Below, piece by piece: positions 8,704 through 16,263 of a stretch of DNA of 64,000 nucleotides. How positions within the stretch are numbered: position 1 is the first letter of the stretch; each line of letters opens with the position of its first letter. The notes beneath the pieces are model-generated. The model was not told the origin of the DNA. It ran no database searches and saw only the letters and a program-made list of their open reading frames with translations. The stretch comes from Roseomonas gilardii (GTDB taxonomy: Bacteria > Pseudomonadota > Alphaproteobacteria > Acetobacterales > Acetobacteraceae), in the NCBI RefSeq assembly GCF_001941945.1, contig NZ_CP015583.1:3490001-3554000 (forward strand). Direction: 5' to 3'. The position numbers and the translations under genes were made by a program.

Positions 8704-9474
8704 ATGGATGCAGCCCCAGGCGCATCCGCACCGCTTCTGTCGGTGCAGGATGTCACCTTGCAGTACAAGACCGAAGATTCCGTGGTCACCGCCACGCATC
8801 GCGTCGGCTTCGACGTCTATCCCTCCGACCGCTACATCCTGCTCGGCCCCTCGGGCTGCGGGAAGTCCACGCTGCTGAAGGCGATCGGCGGCTATCTCAC
8901 CCCCTCCGAGGGCGAGATCCGGCTCAAGGGGCGCGAGGTGCGCCATCCCGGCCCGGACCGCATGATGGTCTTCCAGGAATTCGACCAGCTCCTGCCCTGG
9001 AAGACGGTGCGCGAGAACGTGATGTTCGCCCTCACCGCCAGCGGCCGCGCCAAGGGCGCCGAGGCGCGCGACCGGGCCGACAGCTACATCGAGAAGGTCG
9101 GCCTGGCGAAGTTCGCGGACAGCTTCCCGCACATGCTGTCCGGCGGCATGAAGCAGCGCGTGGCCATCGCCCGCGGCATGGCGATGGAGCCGGACGTGCT
9201 GCTGATGGACGAGCCCTTCGCCGCGCTCGATGCCCTGACCCGGCGCCGGATGCAGGAGGAGCTGCTGCGCCTCTGGGACGACACCCGCTTCACCGTGCTC
9301 TTCGTCACCCATTCCATCGAGGAGGCGATCCGCGTCGGCACGCGCATCCTGCTGCTCTCCCCGCATCCCGGGCAGGTGAAGGCGGAGCTGAACAGCGTCC
9401 CGCCCGAGCTCCTCGGCACCGCCGCCGCGGCGGAGCTGGAGACGCGCATCAACGACATGCTCTTCGTGCATTGA
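8704..9474 (+). CDS. ABC transporter ATP-binding protein (nitrate/sulfonate/taurine type)
   Basis: A 256-residue ATPase of the SsuB/TauB/NrtD group. Walker A GPSGCGKST (about 53-61), Q-loop VFQEFDQLLPW, signature LSGGMKQR, Walker B VLLMDEPFAALD and switch His in FVTHSIEEA are all present. The ATG at 8704 follows [32 protein letters not shown] is typical of importers of alkanesulfonates, nitrate and related oxyanions or pyrimidine precursors. It is the first gene of a three-gene operon (ATPase, permease, binding protein). Confidence 0.93.
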   Translation: MDAAPGASAPLLSVQDVTLQYKTEDSVVTATHRVGFDVYPSDRYILLGPSGCGKSTLLKAIGGYLTPSEGEIRLKGREVRHPGPDRMMVFQEFDQLLPWKTVRENVMFALTASGRAKGAEARDRADSYIEKVGLAKFADSFPHMLSGGMKQRVAIARGMAMEPDVLLMDEPFAALDALTRRRMQEELLRLWDDTRFTVLFVTHSIEEAIRVGTRILLLSPHPGQVKAELNSVPPELLGTAAAAELETRINDMLFVH

Positions 9475-9487
9475 GGGAGAACGGTCC

Positions 9488-10369
9488 ATGAGCATCACCG
9501 TGAATGGCGGCCCTCTGGTCGCCCGCCCCGAGATCGTCCGCGAGCCCTCCCGCAGCGGCATCGGCGAGATCAACAAGCCGATCTCCGCCTGGGAATCCGT
9601 CTACCGCATCGGCGCGCTGCGCAAGGCGCTGATCCTCCTCGTCCTGGCCCTGGTCTGGGAGGCCTATGGGCGCTGGCTCGACAACCCGCTGCTCTTCCCG
9701 CCCTTCACCGCCACGGTGCAGGCGCTGTTCGAGAACATCGCCAACGGCGTCATCCCCGCCCGCACGCTGATCTCGCTGCGCACGCTGGTGATCGGCTACG
9801 CCATCGGCATCGCGCTGGCCGCCGTGCTGACCACCGTCGCCATCGGCTCCCGCATCGGCACGGACCTGCTGGAAACCCTGACCGCCATGTTCAACCCGCT
9901 GCCGGCCATCGCGCTGCTGCCGCTGGCGTTGATCTGGTTCGGCCTGGGATCGGGCAGCGTGATCTTCGTGCTGGTGCATTCCGTGCTCTGGGCCATCGCG
10001 CTCAACACCCATGCCGGTTTCCGGTCGGTGTCCAAGACCCTGCGCATGGTGGGGCAGAACTACGGGCTGACCGGGCTGCGGCTGGTGAAGGACATCCTGA
10101 TCCCCGCCGCCTTCCCCTCGATCCTCACCGGCCTCAAGGTGGGCTGGGCCTTCGCCTGGCGCACGCTGATCGCGGCGGAGCTGGTCTTCGGCGTCTCCTC
10201 CGGCTCCGGCGGCCTCGGCTGGTTCATCTTCGAGAACCGCAACCAGCTCGAAACGGCCAATGTCTTCGCCGGGCTGTTCTTCGTGATCCTGATCGGCCTC
10301 TTCGTGGAGAGCTTCATCTTCGCCAATATCGAGAAGCGCACGATCCGCCGCTGGGGCATGCAGCACTGA
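9488..10369 (+). CDS. ABC transporter permease (nitrate/sulfonate/taurine type)
   Basis: A 293-residue inner-membrane permease of the SsuC/TauC family with about six to seven hydrophobic helices after a polar N-terminus. The cytoplasmic EAA-type loop that docks the ATPase is seen around KDILIPAAFPSILTGLKVG. It begins 13 bp after the ATPase gene and precedes the binding protein by 51 bp, forming a complete importer. Confidence 0.93.
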   Translation: MSITVNGGPLVARPEIVREPSRSGIGEINKPISAWESVYRIGALRKALILLVLALVWEAYGRWLDNPLLFPPFTATVQALFENIANGVIPARTLISLRTLVIGYAIGIALAAVLTTVAIGSRIGTDLLETLTAMFNPLPAIALLPLALIWFGLGSGSVIFVLVHSVLWAIALNTHAGFRSVSKTLRMVGQNYGLTGLRLVKDILIPAAFPSILTGLKVGWAFAWRTLIAAELVFGVSSGSGGLGWFIFENRNQLETANVFAGLFFVILIGLFVESFIFANIEKRTIRRWGMQH

Positions 10370-10420
10370 CCGGCCGTCGTACGAACCTCGTCCAACGATA
10401 AGACAGAACGGGAGCGTCCC

Positions 10421-11446
10421 ATGCAACGTCGCCAGATCCTCACCGCCGGTGCCGCCCTTTCCGCGGCGCTGGCCGCCCCGGCCCTGCTGGCCCGCCGCGC
10501 CCATGCGGAGGCCAGCAAGGTCCGCCTCTCCCACGGCTACGGCATCCTCTACCTGCCGCTGATCGTGATGCGCGACCAGAAGCTGCTGGAGAAGCACGCC
10601 GACGCGGCGGGCCTCGGCCCCATCGACGTCACCTGGCAGATGCTCGACGGCGGCAATGTCATCAACGACGCGATGCTGGCCGGCTCGCTCGACATCGCCG
10701 GCACCGGCGCGCCGGGCTTCGTCACCCTCTGGTCGCGGGCGCGGGGCATCCCCCGCTCCGAGATCACCGGCGTCAGCGGGATGAGCACCTGCGCCCTGTC
10801 GCTCAACACCAACCGACCGAACATCCGCTCGCTCGCGGATTTCACGCCGAGCGACAAGATCGCCCTGCCCGGCATCAAGACCTCGCTCGCCGCCGTGGTG
10901 CTGCAGATGCTGGTGGCCAAGCAGTTCGGCCAGGCCAACTACGCGAAGCTCGACCCGATGACGGTCGGCTTGCCGCATCCGGAGGCCTTCACCGCGCTGA
11001 TGAGCGGCAAGACCGAGATCGTCGCGCATTTCGCCTCGCCGCCCTATTCCAGCCGGGAACTGGAAGACCCCCGCATCCACCGGGTGATCGCGGCCAGCGA
11101 GGTGCTGGGCAATGCCACGCTGGACGTGGTCTTCGCCCCGCGCCAGTTCGTCAACGGCAACCCGAAGGTCATGGCCGCCTTCCTTGCGGCCCAGGACGAG
11201 GCCAACAAGCTGATCACCTCCGACCCCCTGAAGGCGGCGGCGATCTTCAACCGCGTCTCCCCGACCGGCAGCACGGACGAGGCGGTGGTGGCCATGCTGA
11301 AGGAGCCGGACACGAAGTTCGACACGACGCCGCACGGGCTGATGGAATACGCGAACTTCATGGGTGCCGTGGGCACCATCCGCAACAAGCCGGCGAAGTG
11401 GCAGGACCTCTTCATGCCGGAGCTGCACGAGCGCCCCGGCTCCTGA
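10421..11446 (+). CDS. ABC transporter substrate-binding protein, twin-arginine type leader
   Basis: A 341-residue periplasmic protein. The leader MQRRQILTAGAALSAALA ending near LLARRAHAEA has the consecutive arginines of a Tat signal. The mature part resembles SsuA/TauA/NMT1-like proteins: GYGILYLPLIVMRDQ, the LDGGNVINDAMLAG loop and GTGAPGFVTLW. These bind sulfonates, nitrate, or thiamine-pyrimidine precursors, and the sequence does not decide among them. It ends the operon with the ATPase and permease, which lies divergent from a TctDE-like two-component system. Confidence 0.9.
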   Translation: MQRRQILTAGAALSAALAAPALLARRAHAEASKVRLSHGYGILYLPLIVMRDQKLLEKHADAAGLGPIDVTWQMLDGGNVINDAMLAGSLDIAGTGAPGFVTLWSRARGIPRSEITGVSGMSTCALSLNTNRPNIRSLADFTPSDKIALPGIKTSLAAVVLQMLVAKQFGQANYAKLDPMTVGLPHPEAFTALMSGKTEIVAHFASPPYSSRELEDPRIHRVIAASEVLGNATLDVVFAPRQFVNGNPKVMAAFLAAQDEANKLITSDPLKAAAIFNRVSPTGSTDEAVVAMLKEPDTKFDTTPHGLMEYANFMGAVGTIRNKPAKWQDLFMPELHERPGS

Positions 11447-11452
11447 ACCGCC

Positions 11453-12028
11453 TCAGGTCGCGGCGTCGGCCGCCGCGACCTCCCGCGCCCTGCCGCCCTC
11501 GGCCATCAGGGTCCTGACACGGGGAAAGGCCACGAGCTGGCGGCGGTACAGGCTCGCGGCCCCTCCGATCATCGTACCGCTCCGGCGCAGCAGGGCATCG
11601 CCCCATTCGACGATGCGCAGGTTGGGCCAGGCCTTGGGCCGGATGCGCAGGATTTCCGCGTAGATCGCCTCCGCCGCCAGATCCGGCCGGGCCTGTGCCA
11701 GGATCAGCGCCATGGCCGCGGTCGAGCGCGAGATGCCGGCATGGCAATGCACCAGCAGCCGCCCCTCCGGTTCCGCCACCAGGTCCGCGCCGAAAGCCAG
11801 AATCTGCTCCACGTGCTCCTGCTCCGGACGGATCATGCCGGGCGTTTCCTCGATCACGTCGTGGAAGCGCAGCTCCAGCTTCCGGTGCTCCCCGAAACGG
11901 CCGAAGCTCTCCGGGACAGGCCATTCCGGGTCAAGGATGGAGAGCACATGGCTCACCCCGGCCTCGCAATGGCCATCCAACTCCTCGATGCCACAGATTC
12001 CGATGCCGAAGGGTGCGATGGGGTCCAT
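11453..12028 (-). CDS. Dual-specificity/tyrosine phosphatase-like protein
   Basis: A 191-residue cytoplasmic protein with the P-loop of cysteine phosphatases, LLVHCHAGISRSTAA (CX5R; catalytic Cys followed by HAGISR), preceded by a likely general-acid Asp in LRFHDVIEETPG. It belongs to the small bacterial group annotated as tyrosine phosphatase family/DSP-like proteins found widely in alphaproteobacteria. The C-terminal part (RIVEWGDALLRRSG) is helical with no further motif. It is convergent with the ABC transporter operon, only 6 bp away, and appears monocistronic. Its substrate is unknown. Confidence 0.85.
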   Translation of the reverse strand: MDPIAPFGIGICGIEELDGHCEAGVSHVLSILDPEWPVPESFGRFGEHRKLELRFHDVIEETPGMIRPEQEHVEQILAFGADLVAEPEGRLLVHCHAGISRSTAAMALILAQARPDLAAEAIYAEILRIRPKAWPNLRIVEWGDALLRRSGTMIGGAASLYRRQLVAFPRVRTLMAEGGRAREVAAADAAT

Positions 12029-12332
12029 CCCCCCGGATTAGCGCCGCCGCAGGCCGTTTTCCACTCCACAGGCCGCGGCCCCGATGGCCGGAAAGGATTC
12101 CACCCCCCCACCGCCCTGCGCCCCGCCTGGCCGCATCCAGCGGCCGGAAATCCGTTCCGGCATTCGAAGTTGATCCAAAAAGAGATATAAATATCCCAGG
12201 TTGCTGAAACTTGTGACGCATCACGAATGGGTTGAGCGATCACTGGGCACCCTTTAAGATGCCGTTAATTCCTCGCGGAGAACACAGCTTCGGCTGCCTT
12301 CGCCGGGAAGCCAGGAGATCGGCGGGAACCGG
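12029..12332 (+). other. Intergenic region before the polysaccharide cluster
   Basis: This 304-bp gap separates two divergent genes. It contains an AT-rich stretch (about 12172-12200) unusual for this genome and a promoter-like pair at 12232-12260. No convincing small gene or RNA structure was seen. Confidence 0.5.
12232..12260 (+). promoter_or_regulatory. Putative sigma70-type promoter of the polysaccharide cluster
   Basis: TTGAGC (12232-12237), 17 bp, TAAGAT (12255-12260). The predicted start lies about 65 nt before the HAD phosphatase gene, the first gene of the cluster. Confidence 0.5.
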
Positions 12333-12716
12333 ATGAAGCGCTTGGTGATCGACCTCGACGGCACGTTGACCATCGACGATCCGCAACTCGACTACCCCAG
12401 CAAGCGCCCCAACCTCGCGGTGGTGGAGAAGCTGCGGGAGTACAAGGCGCAGGGCTTCGAGATCGTCGTCTGCACCGCGCGCAACATGCGCACCCACCAG
12501 GGCAATGTCGGGCTGATCAACGTCCACACCCTGCCCGTCATCACCGACTGGCTGCGCCGCCACGACATCCCCTATGACGAGATCCATGTCGGCAAGCCGT
12601 GGTGCGGGCATGACGGCTTCCATGTGGACGACAAGGCCCTGCGCCCCGACGAGTTCGTCCGCATGAGCCACGACGAGATCGCCACCCTTCTCCATCTCGG
12701 CCGGAACGCGGCATGA
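12333..12716 (+). CDS. Short HAD-family phosphatase of capsule/polysaccharide type
   Basis: A 127-residue HAD enzyme. Motif I is DLDGTLT (D8 nucleophile, D10 acid), motif II the Thr in VVCTARNMRT, motif III the Lys in HVGKPWCG, and motif IV the acidic VDDKALRP. The protein is a capless core, about the length of the capsular polysaccharide biosynthesis phosphatases that neighbour nucleotidyltransferases in surface-glycan loci. It probably dephosphorylates a small phosphorylated precursor. Its stop overlaps the next start (ATGA at 12713-12716), so the two products are translationally coupled. Confidence 0.85.
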   Translation: MKRLVIDLDGTLTIDDPQLDYPSKRPNLAVVEKLREYKAQGFEIVVCTARNMRTHQGNVGLINVHTLPVITDWLRRHDIPYDEIHVGKPWCGHDGFHVDDKALRPDEFVRMSHDEIATLLHLGRNAA

Positions 12717-14665
12717 GCCCGGACGCCCCGCTCGCGCTGATCACCTCGGCCGCCTATGTGAACGCCGAGATCGGCGCCGAATTCGGCCAGTTGCCGCCCT
12801 GCTTCCTGCCCTTCGGGCACAACCGGCTCTTCACCCCGCAGATCGCCAGCCTGCGCCGCCTCGGCGAGCGCGTGGTGCTGACCCTGCCGCAGAGCTTCGA
12901 GCCGGAGGACTGGGACCAGGCCCAGCTCCTGGCCGCCGGCGTGGAACTCCTCTTCATCCCGGACGGGCTCAGCCTCGGCGAGAGCATCGCCTATGCCCTG
13001 ACCCTCTCGGACGCCCGCGGCCCGGTCCGCATCCTGCACGGCGACACGCTCTTCCTCGAAGCCCTGCCGGAAACGCTGGACGAGGTCGGCGTGGCTACCA
13101 GCGCCGATTCCTACAGCTGGGGCGTCCTCAGCGGCGGGCTGCAAGACAGCTTCGTCAACCGCCGCCCCGGCACCGCCGCCCGGCAGGACCAGGTCCTCAG
13201 CGGCTGGTTCGCCCTCTCCTCCGCCCCGGCCCTGGGCCGTGCCCTGGCGGAGGCGCAAGGCGACTTCCTGCGCGCCCTGGCCCTCTACAACGCCCGCCAC
13301 CCGCTGACCTTCCGCCTGCTGGACGGCTGGCTGGACTTCGGCCACCTGCAGACCTTCTACCGGTCCCGCGCCAAGGTCAGCACCGCCCGCGCCTTCAACG
13401 CCATTGCGGTCGCCGGCCGCTCCGTGCTCAAGACAGGCGAGAAGAGCGACAAGCTCTCCGCCGAGGCCGACTGGTTCGAGAACATCCCCGCGCCGCTGCG
13501 CCTCCATGCCCCGCCCTTCCTGGGGCGCGAGGGCAATGGCTACCGCATCGGCTATGAGTTCAGCCCGACCCTGCACGAGCTCTTCGTCTTCGGGCGGCTG
13601 GAACAGGCGAGCTGGTCGCGCATCCTGGAAGGCTGCTTCGACTTCCTCCGCGCCGCGCGGCAACTCGGCGCCGACGACGCCCCCGCGCAACTGCCGCCCG
13701 ACACGCTGCGCGTCCTGGCCCTCGACAAGACCGCCGCGCGGCTGGAGCAATGGGCCCGTGCCGCCCGGATCGACCTCGACGCCGAATGGCGCTCGGGCGG
13801 GCGCCGCCTCCCCTCGCTCCGCCGCATCGCGGACGAGACCGCCGCCATCGCCGCGGCCACCGATCCCCTGCCCGGCGTCATGCACGGGGATCTGTGCTTC
13901 CCCAACACCTTCTTCGATTTCCGGCAGCAGCAGATCAAGGTGATCGACCCGCGCGGCTCCGTCCGCGATGGGGAGCACACGGTCTTCGGCGACCTGCGCT
14001 ACGACCTCGCCAAGCTGAACCATTCGGTCGAGGGCTATGACCTGATCCTCACCGGCCGCTACCAGGTGGAGCAGCCGGAGCCCTATGACCTGACCCTGCA
14101 CCTGTCGCGCGAAGGCGCGGCGGGCTTCCTGCCCGACATCGCGGCGGAGATGGACCTCCTCGGCCGGCGCACCAGCGATGCGGGCACGCGGGCGCTGACC
14201 GTGCATCTCTTCCTCTCGATGCTCCCCCTGCATGCCGACCGGCCCGACCGCCAGCGCGCCTTCCTGGCCAATGCGCTGCGCCTCTATGCCAAGATGGAGA
14301 GAGCGCGTGATCGTCTTCCCCATGGCCGGCCTCAGCAGCCGCTTCACCAAAGCCGGCTACGACCGGCCGAAATGGATGCTGCCGCTGGCCGGGCGGCCGC
14401 TGCTGGACTGGTCCCTGCTCGGCTTCAGCGAAATGTTCGGCAGCGAGACCTTCCTGCTGATCCATCTCGACCGACCGGGCGTCGCGGAATTCGTGCGCGC
14501 CCGGGCCGAGGCGATCGGCATCCGGAACCTGCGGATGGTGGCGCTGCCGGAACCCACGCGAGGACAGGCGGAGACCGTGTGGCTCGGCCTGGAACGCCTC
14601 GCCGTGCCGGATGCGGAGCCGGTGACCATCTTCAACATCGACACCATTCGGCCCGGCGTGCGTAG
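12713..14665 (+). CDS. Nucleotidyltransferase-like/phosphotransferase fusion; C-terminal boundary uncertain
   Basis: The believable protein covers 12713 to about 14306 (~531 residues). Residues ~1-230 resemble a GT-A nucleotidyltransferase with a degenerate signature (LPPCFLPFGHNRLF where family members have GxGxR-PK-LP) and a metal-binding HGDTLF. Residues ~260-530 are an aminoglycoside-phosphotransferase/choline-kinase-like domain with the catalytic loop MHGDLCFPNTFF and the metal Asp in VIDPRGS. It may phosphorylate and then activate a small polar substituent for the glycan. Oddity: the frame has no stop where the next gene begins (GTG 14307) and runs on to 14665 as an Arg/Gly/Ala-rich tail typical of out-of-frame GC-rich DNA. 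A single lost base just before 14307 would restore a TGA at 14308-14310 overlapping the next start. Confidence 0.8.
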   Translation: MSPDAPLALITSAAYVNAEIGAEFGQLPPCFLPFGHNRLFTPQIASLRRLGERVVLTLPQSFEPEDWDQAQLLAAGVELLFIPDGLSLGESIAYALTLSDARGPVRILHGDTLFLEALPETLDEVGVATSADSYSWGVLSGGLQDSFVNRRPGTAARQDQVLSGWFALSSAPALGRALAEAQGDFLRALALYNARHPLTFRLLDGWLDFGHLQTFYRSRAKVSTARAFNAIAVAGRSVLKTGEKSDKLSAEADWFENIPAPLRLHAPPFLGREGNGYRIGYEFSPTLHELFVFGRLEQASWSRILEGCFDFLRAARQLGADDAPAQLPPDTLRVLALDKTAARLEQWARAARIDLDAEWRSGGRRLPSLRRIADETAAIAAATDPLPGVMHGDLCFPNTFFDFRQQQIKVIDPRGSVRDGEHTVFGDLRYDLAKLNHSVEGYDLILTGRYQVEQPEPYDLTLHLSREGAAGFLPDIAAEMDLLGRRTSDAGTRALTVHLFLSMLPLHADRPDRQRAFLANALRLYAKMERARDRLPHGRPQQPLHQSRLRPAEMDAAAGRAAAAGLVPARLQRNVRQRDLPADPSRPTGRRGIRARPGRGDRHPEPADGGAAGTHARTGGDRVARPGTPRRAGCGAGDHLQHRHHSARRA

Positions 14666-15053
14666 GGCGGCCTTCGACGGGAAGGCGGGGTGGCTGGAGT
14701 GCTTCGTGGGGGAAGGGGATCACTGGTCGTTTGTTCGTCCAGCTGACCCAAGCAATCCATCTGAGGGGCAGGCGGCAGAGGTCGTGGAGAAACTGCGGAT
14801 TTCGTCGTTGTGCTGCTCAGGTCTGTATCATTTCGGATCGACCACTCATTTCTGCAGCGCTTACGCCGAGGAGTTAGCAAAAAACTCCGCTCCAACGGAA
14901 CTCTATATCGCTCCTATTTATCGGCACCTGATCAAGGTGGGGCATAAAGTGCATTACAGCACTATAGCCAGGGAAGAGATTTTCTTTAGCGGAACACCCG
15001 CCGAATATGAAATTCTTTCTACCGACACGTCGCGTCTACTGAATGCTTGGTAG
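14307..15053 (+). CDS. Sugar-type NTP transferase
   Basis: A 248-residue nucleotidyltransferase. It starts with VIVFPMAGLSSRFTKAGY then RPKWMLPLAGRPLL, the nucleotide-binding signature, and carries the metal-binding NIDT segment near residue 110. The C-terminus (ELYIAPIYRHLIKVGHKV and FSGTPAEYEIL) is that of capsule-locus members. The start chosen is GTG 14307, with GGAGAG about 7 bp upstream; in-frame ATGs further upstream lie inside the kinase gene. Base composition changes abruptly near base 14730, in mid-gene: the first half is GC-rich like the genome and the second half AT-richer like the genes downstream. The protein nevertheless reads as one intact domain. Confidence 0.88.
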   Translation: MIVFPMAGLSSRFTKAGYDRPKWMLPLAGRPLLDWSLLGFSEMFGSETFLLIHLDRPGVAEFVRARAEAIGIRNLRMVALPEPTRGQAETVWLGLERLAVPDAEPVTIFNIDTIRPGVRRAAFDGKAGWLECFVGEGDHWSFVRPADPSNPSEGQAAEVVEKLRISSLCCSGLYHFGSTTHFCSAYAEELAKNSAPTELYIAPIYRHLIKVGHKVHYSTIAREEIFFSGTPAEYEILSTDTSRLLNAW

Positions 15054-15111
15054 GGCAATGCTCTCCTCCAAACTAGTCACAACGCCACAACATCGAGCAA
15101 AAGAGAGCATC

Positions 15112-16242
15112 ATGGACATACCAGTGCAGTTCGAGCGTTTTGCAATTTCTGACTCGATCTACGACTTGCCGAGGGTGACAACCTTCGATGAGGCCCGTGA
15201 TGAGGATGTTCTATTTCCCGTTACGTCCCGTCAAAAAATGTCGATTATTCCACCCGCCTTCATGTTTACATCTCCAGAGTTCCAAAACATTAAAGGCACC
15301 GCGGTATTTCAACAGCAATTCCGCAATACAGCCGAAATAGCAATTGCCCGTATCAACAACGCTTATGTACTTGGTGGCAAGTTCTTTGTATTCAATTCCC
15401 GCAAAGTTGTCATCAAAGAAAGTCTACCGGTCCATGTCCGTTGGAATCCGGATGCAGCGAAGGAACAACTAATTGTTAACGAACTTCCCATTCGGAAGTT
15501 ATCAGGAGCACATGTCGCCCTAGGCGTACATAACCACAATAACTATTTCCACTGGCATATCGATGTGTTGTCATCGGCAATCGTTGCATTACAGCATATA
15601 GACAAAAATACCCACTTCCTTACCCCACCACTGCGGCCTTGGCAGAGACGATCATTAAACCTAATCGGCGTTGAAGATGCCAGAATCGTGGAAACCACCG
15701 ACGAAATCTACAAAGTCGAAACCCTGATCTTTCCGAGCAATTTATCACGCCATGGTTTCGAAATGACATGGCCTGTAAAGGCATTGTTCGAAAAAATCAC
15801 CAATAACCTCAGAATCTCGCCGCTTATCGCGCATCGCATGCCCAAAAAAGTCTACCTCAGCCGAACAGATGTTTCTTTCCGCTCTTGTGCTAATGAAGCA
15901 GATTTCATGAATTACCTTGAGAAAAAAGGCTTTCTTTGTTTCACCCCCGGCAGCCTCACCTACGATCAGCAAGCCATTATCATGAGTAATGCCGAAACAG
16001 TTGTTGGGCTTCATGGAGCTGGCCTGACAAATACTGGTTACTCCCCACCACATTCGCAACTGATAGAAGTGATGCCGTCCTCCTTTATGAATGCAGGGTA
16101 TTTCGCGATTTCTCAGGTATTTGAAAGGAAATACTCTGTCTTTGCGATAGGTGGCGGAGGGACGATGGATCGTTTTCAGCATCCGAGCCAATGGACTGTC
16201 GACATAGACGCGTTCGATGCTCAAGTTACAAAAATAATCTGA
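15112..16242 (+). CDS. Glycosyltransferase family 61 protein
   Basis: A 376-residue GT61 (DUF563) glycosyltransferase. Hallmarks are NNYFHWHIDVLSS near the middle and the C-terminal GLHGAGLTNTGYSPP followed by QLIEVMP, plus the basic KVYLSRTD strand between them. GT61 enzymes transfer pentose or hexosamine residues to glycans. The ATG at 15112 follows AAAGAGAGC with good spacing; an earlier in-frame ATG at 15043 would overlap the previous gene and add a leader without family similarity. Codon usage is far AT-richer than the genome, matching its neighbours to about 18.5 kb and indicating acquisition by transfer. Confidence 0.88.
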   Translation: MDIPVQFERFAISDSIYDLPRVTTFDEARDEDVLFPVTSRQKMSIIPPAFMFTSPEFQNIKGTAVFQQQFRNTAEIAIARINNAYVLGGKFFVFNSRKVVIKESLPVHVRWNPDAAKEQLIVNELPIRKLSGAHVALGVHNHNNYFHWHIDVLSSAIVALQHIDKNTHFLTPPLRPWQRRSLNLIGVEDARIVETTDEIYKVETLIFPSNLSRHGFEMTWPVKALFEKITNNLRISPLIAHRMPKKVYLSRTDVSFRSCANEADFMNYLEKKGFLCFTPGSLTYDQQAIIMSNAETVVGLHGAGLTNTGYSPPHSQLIEVMPSSFMNAGYFAISQVFERKYSVFAIGGGGTMDRFQHPSQWTVDIDAFDAQVTKII

Positions 16243-16263
16243 GTAAAGGAGATGAACAGCGCG

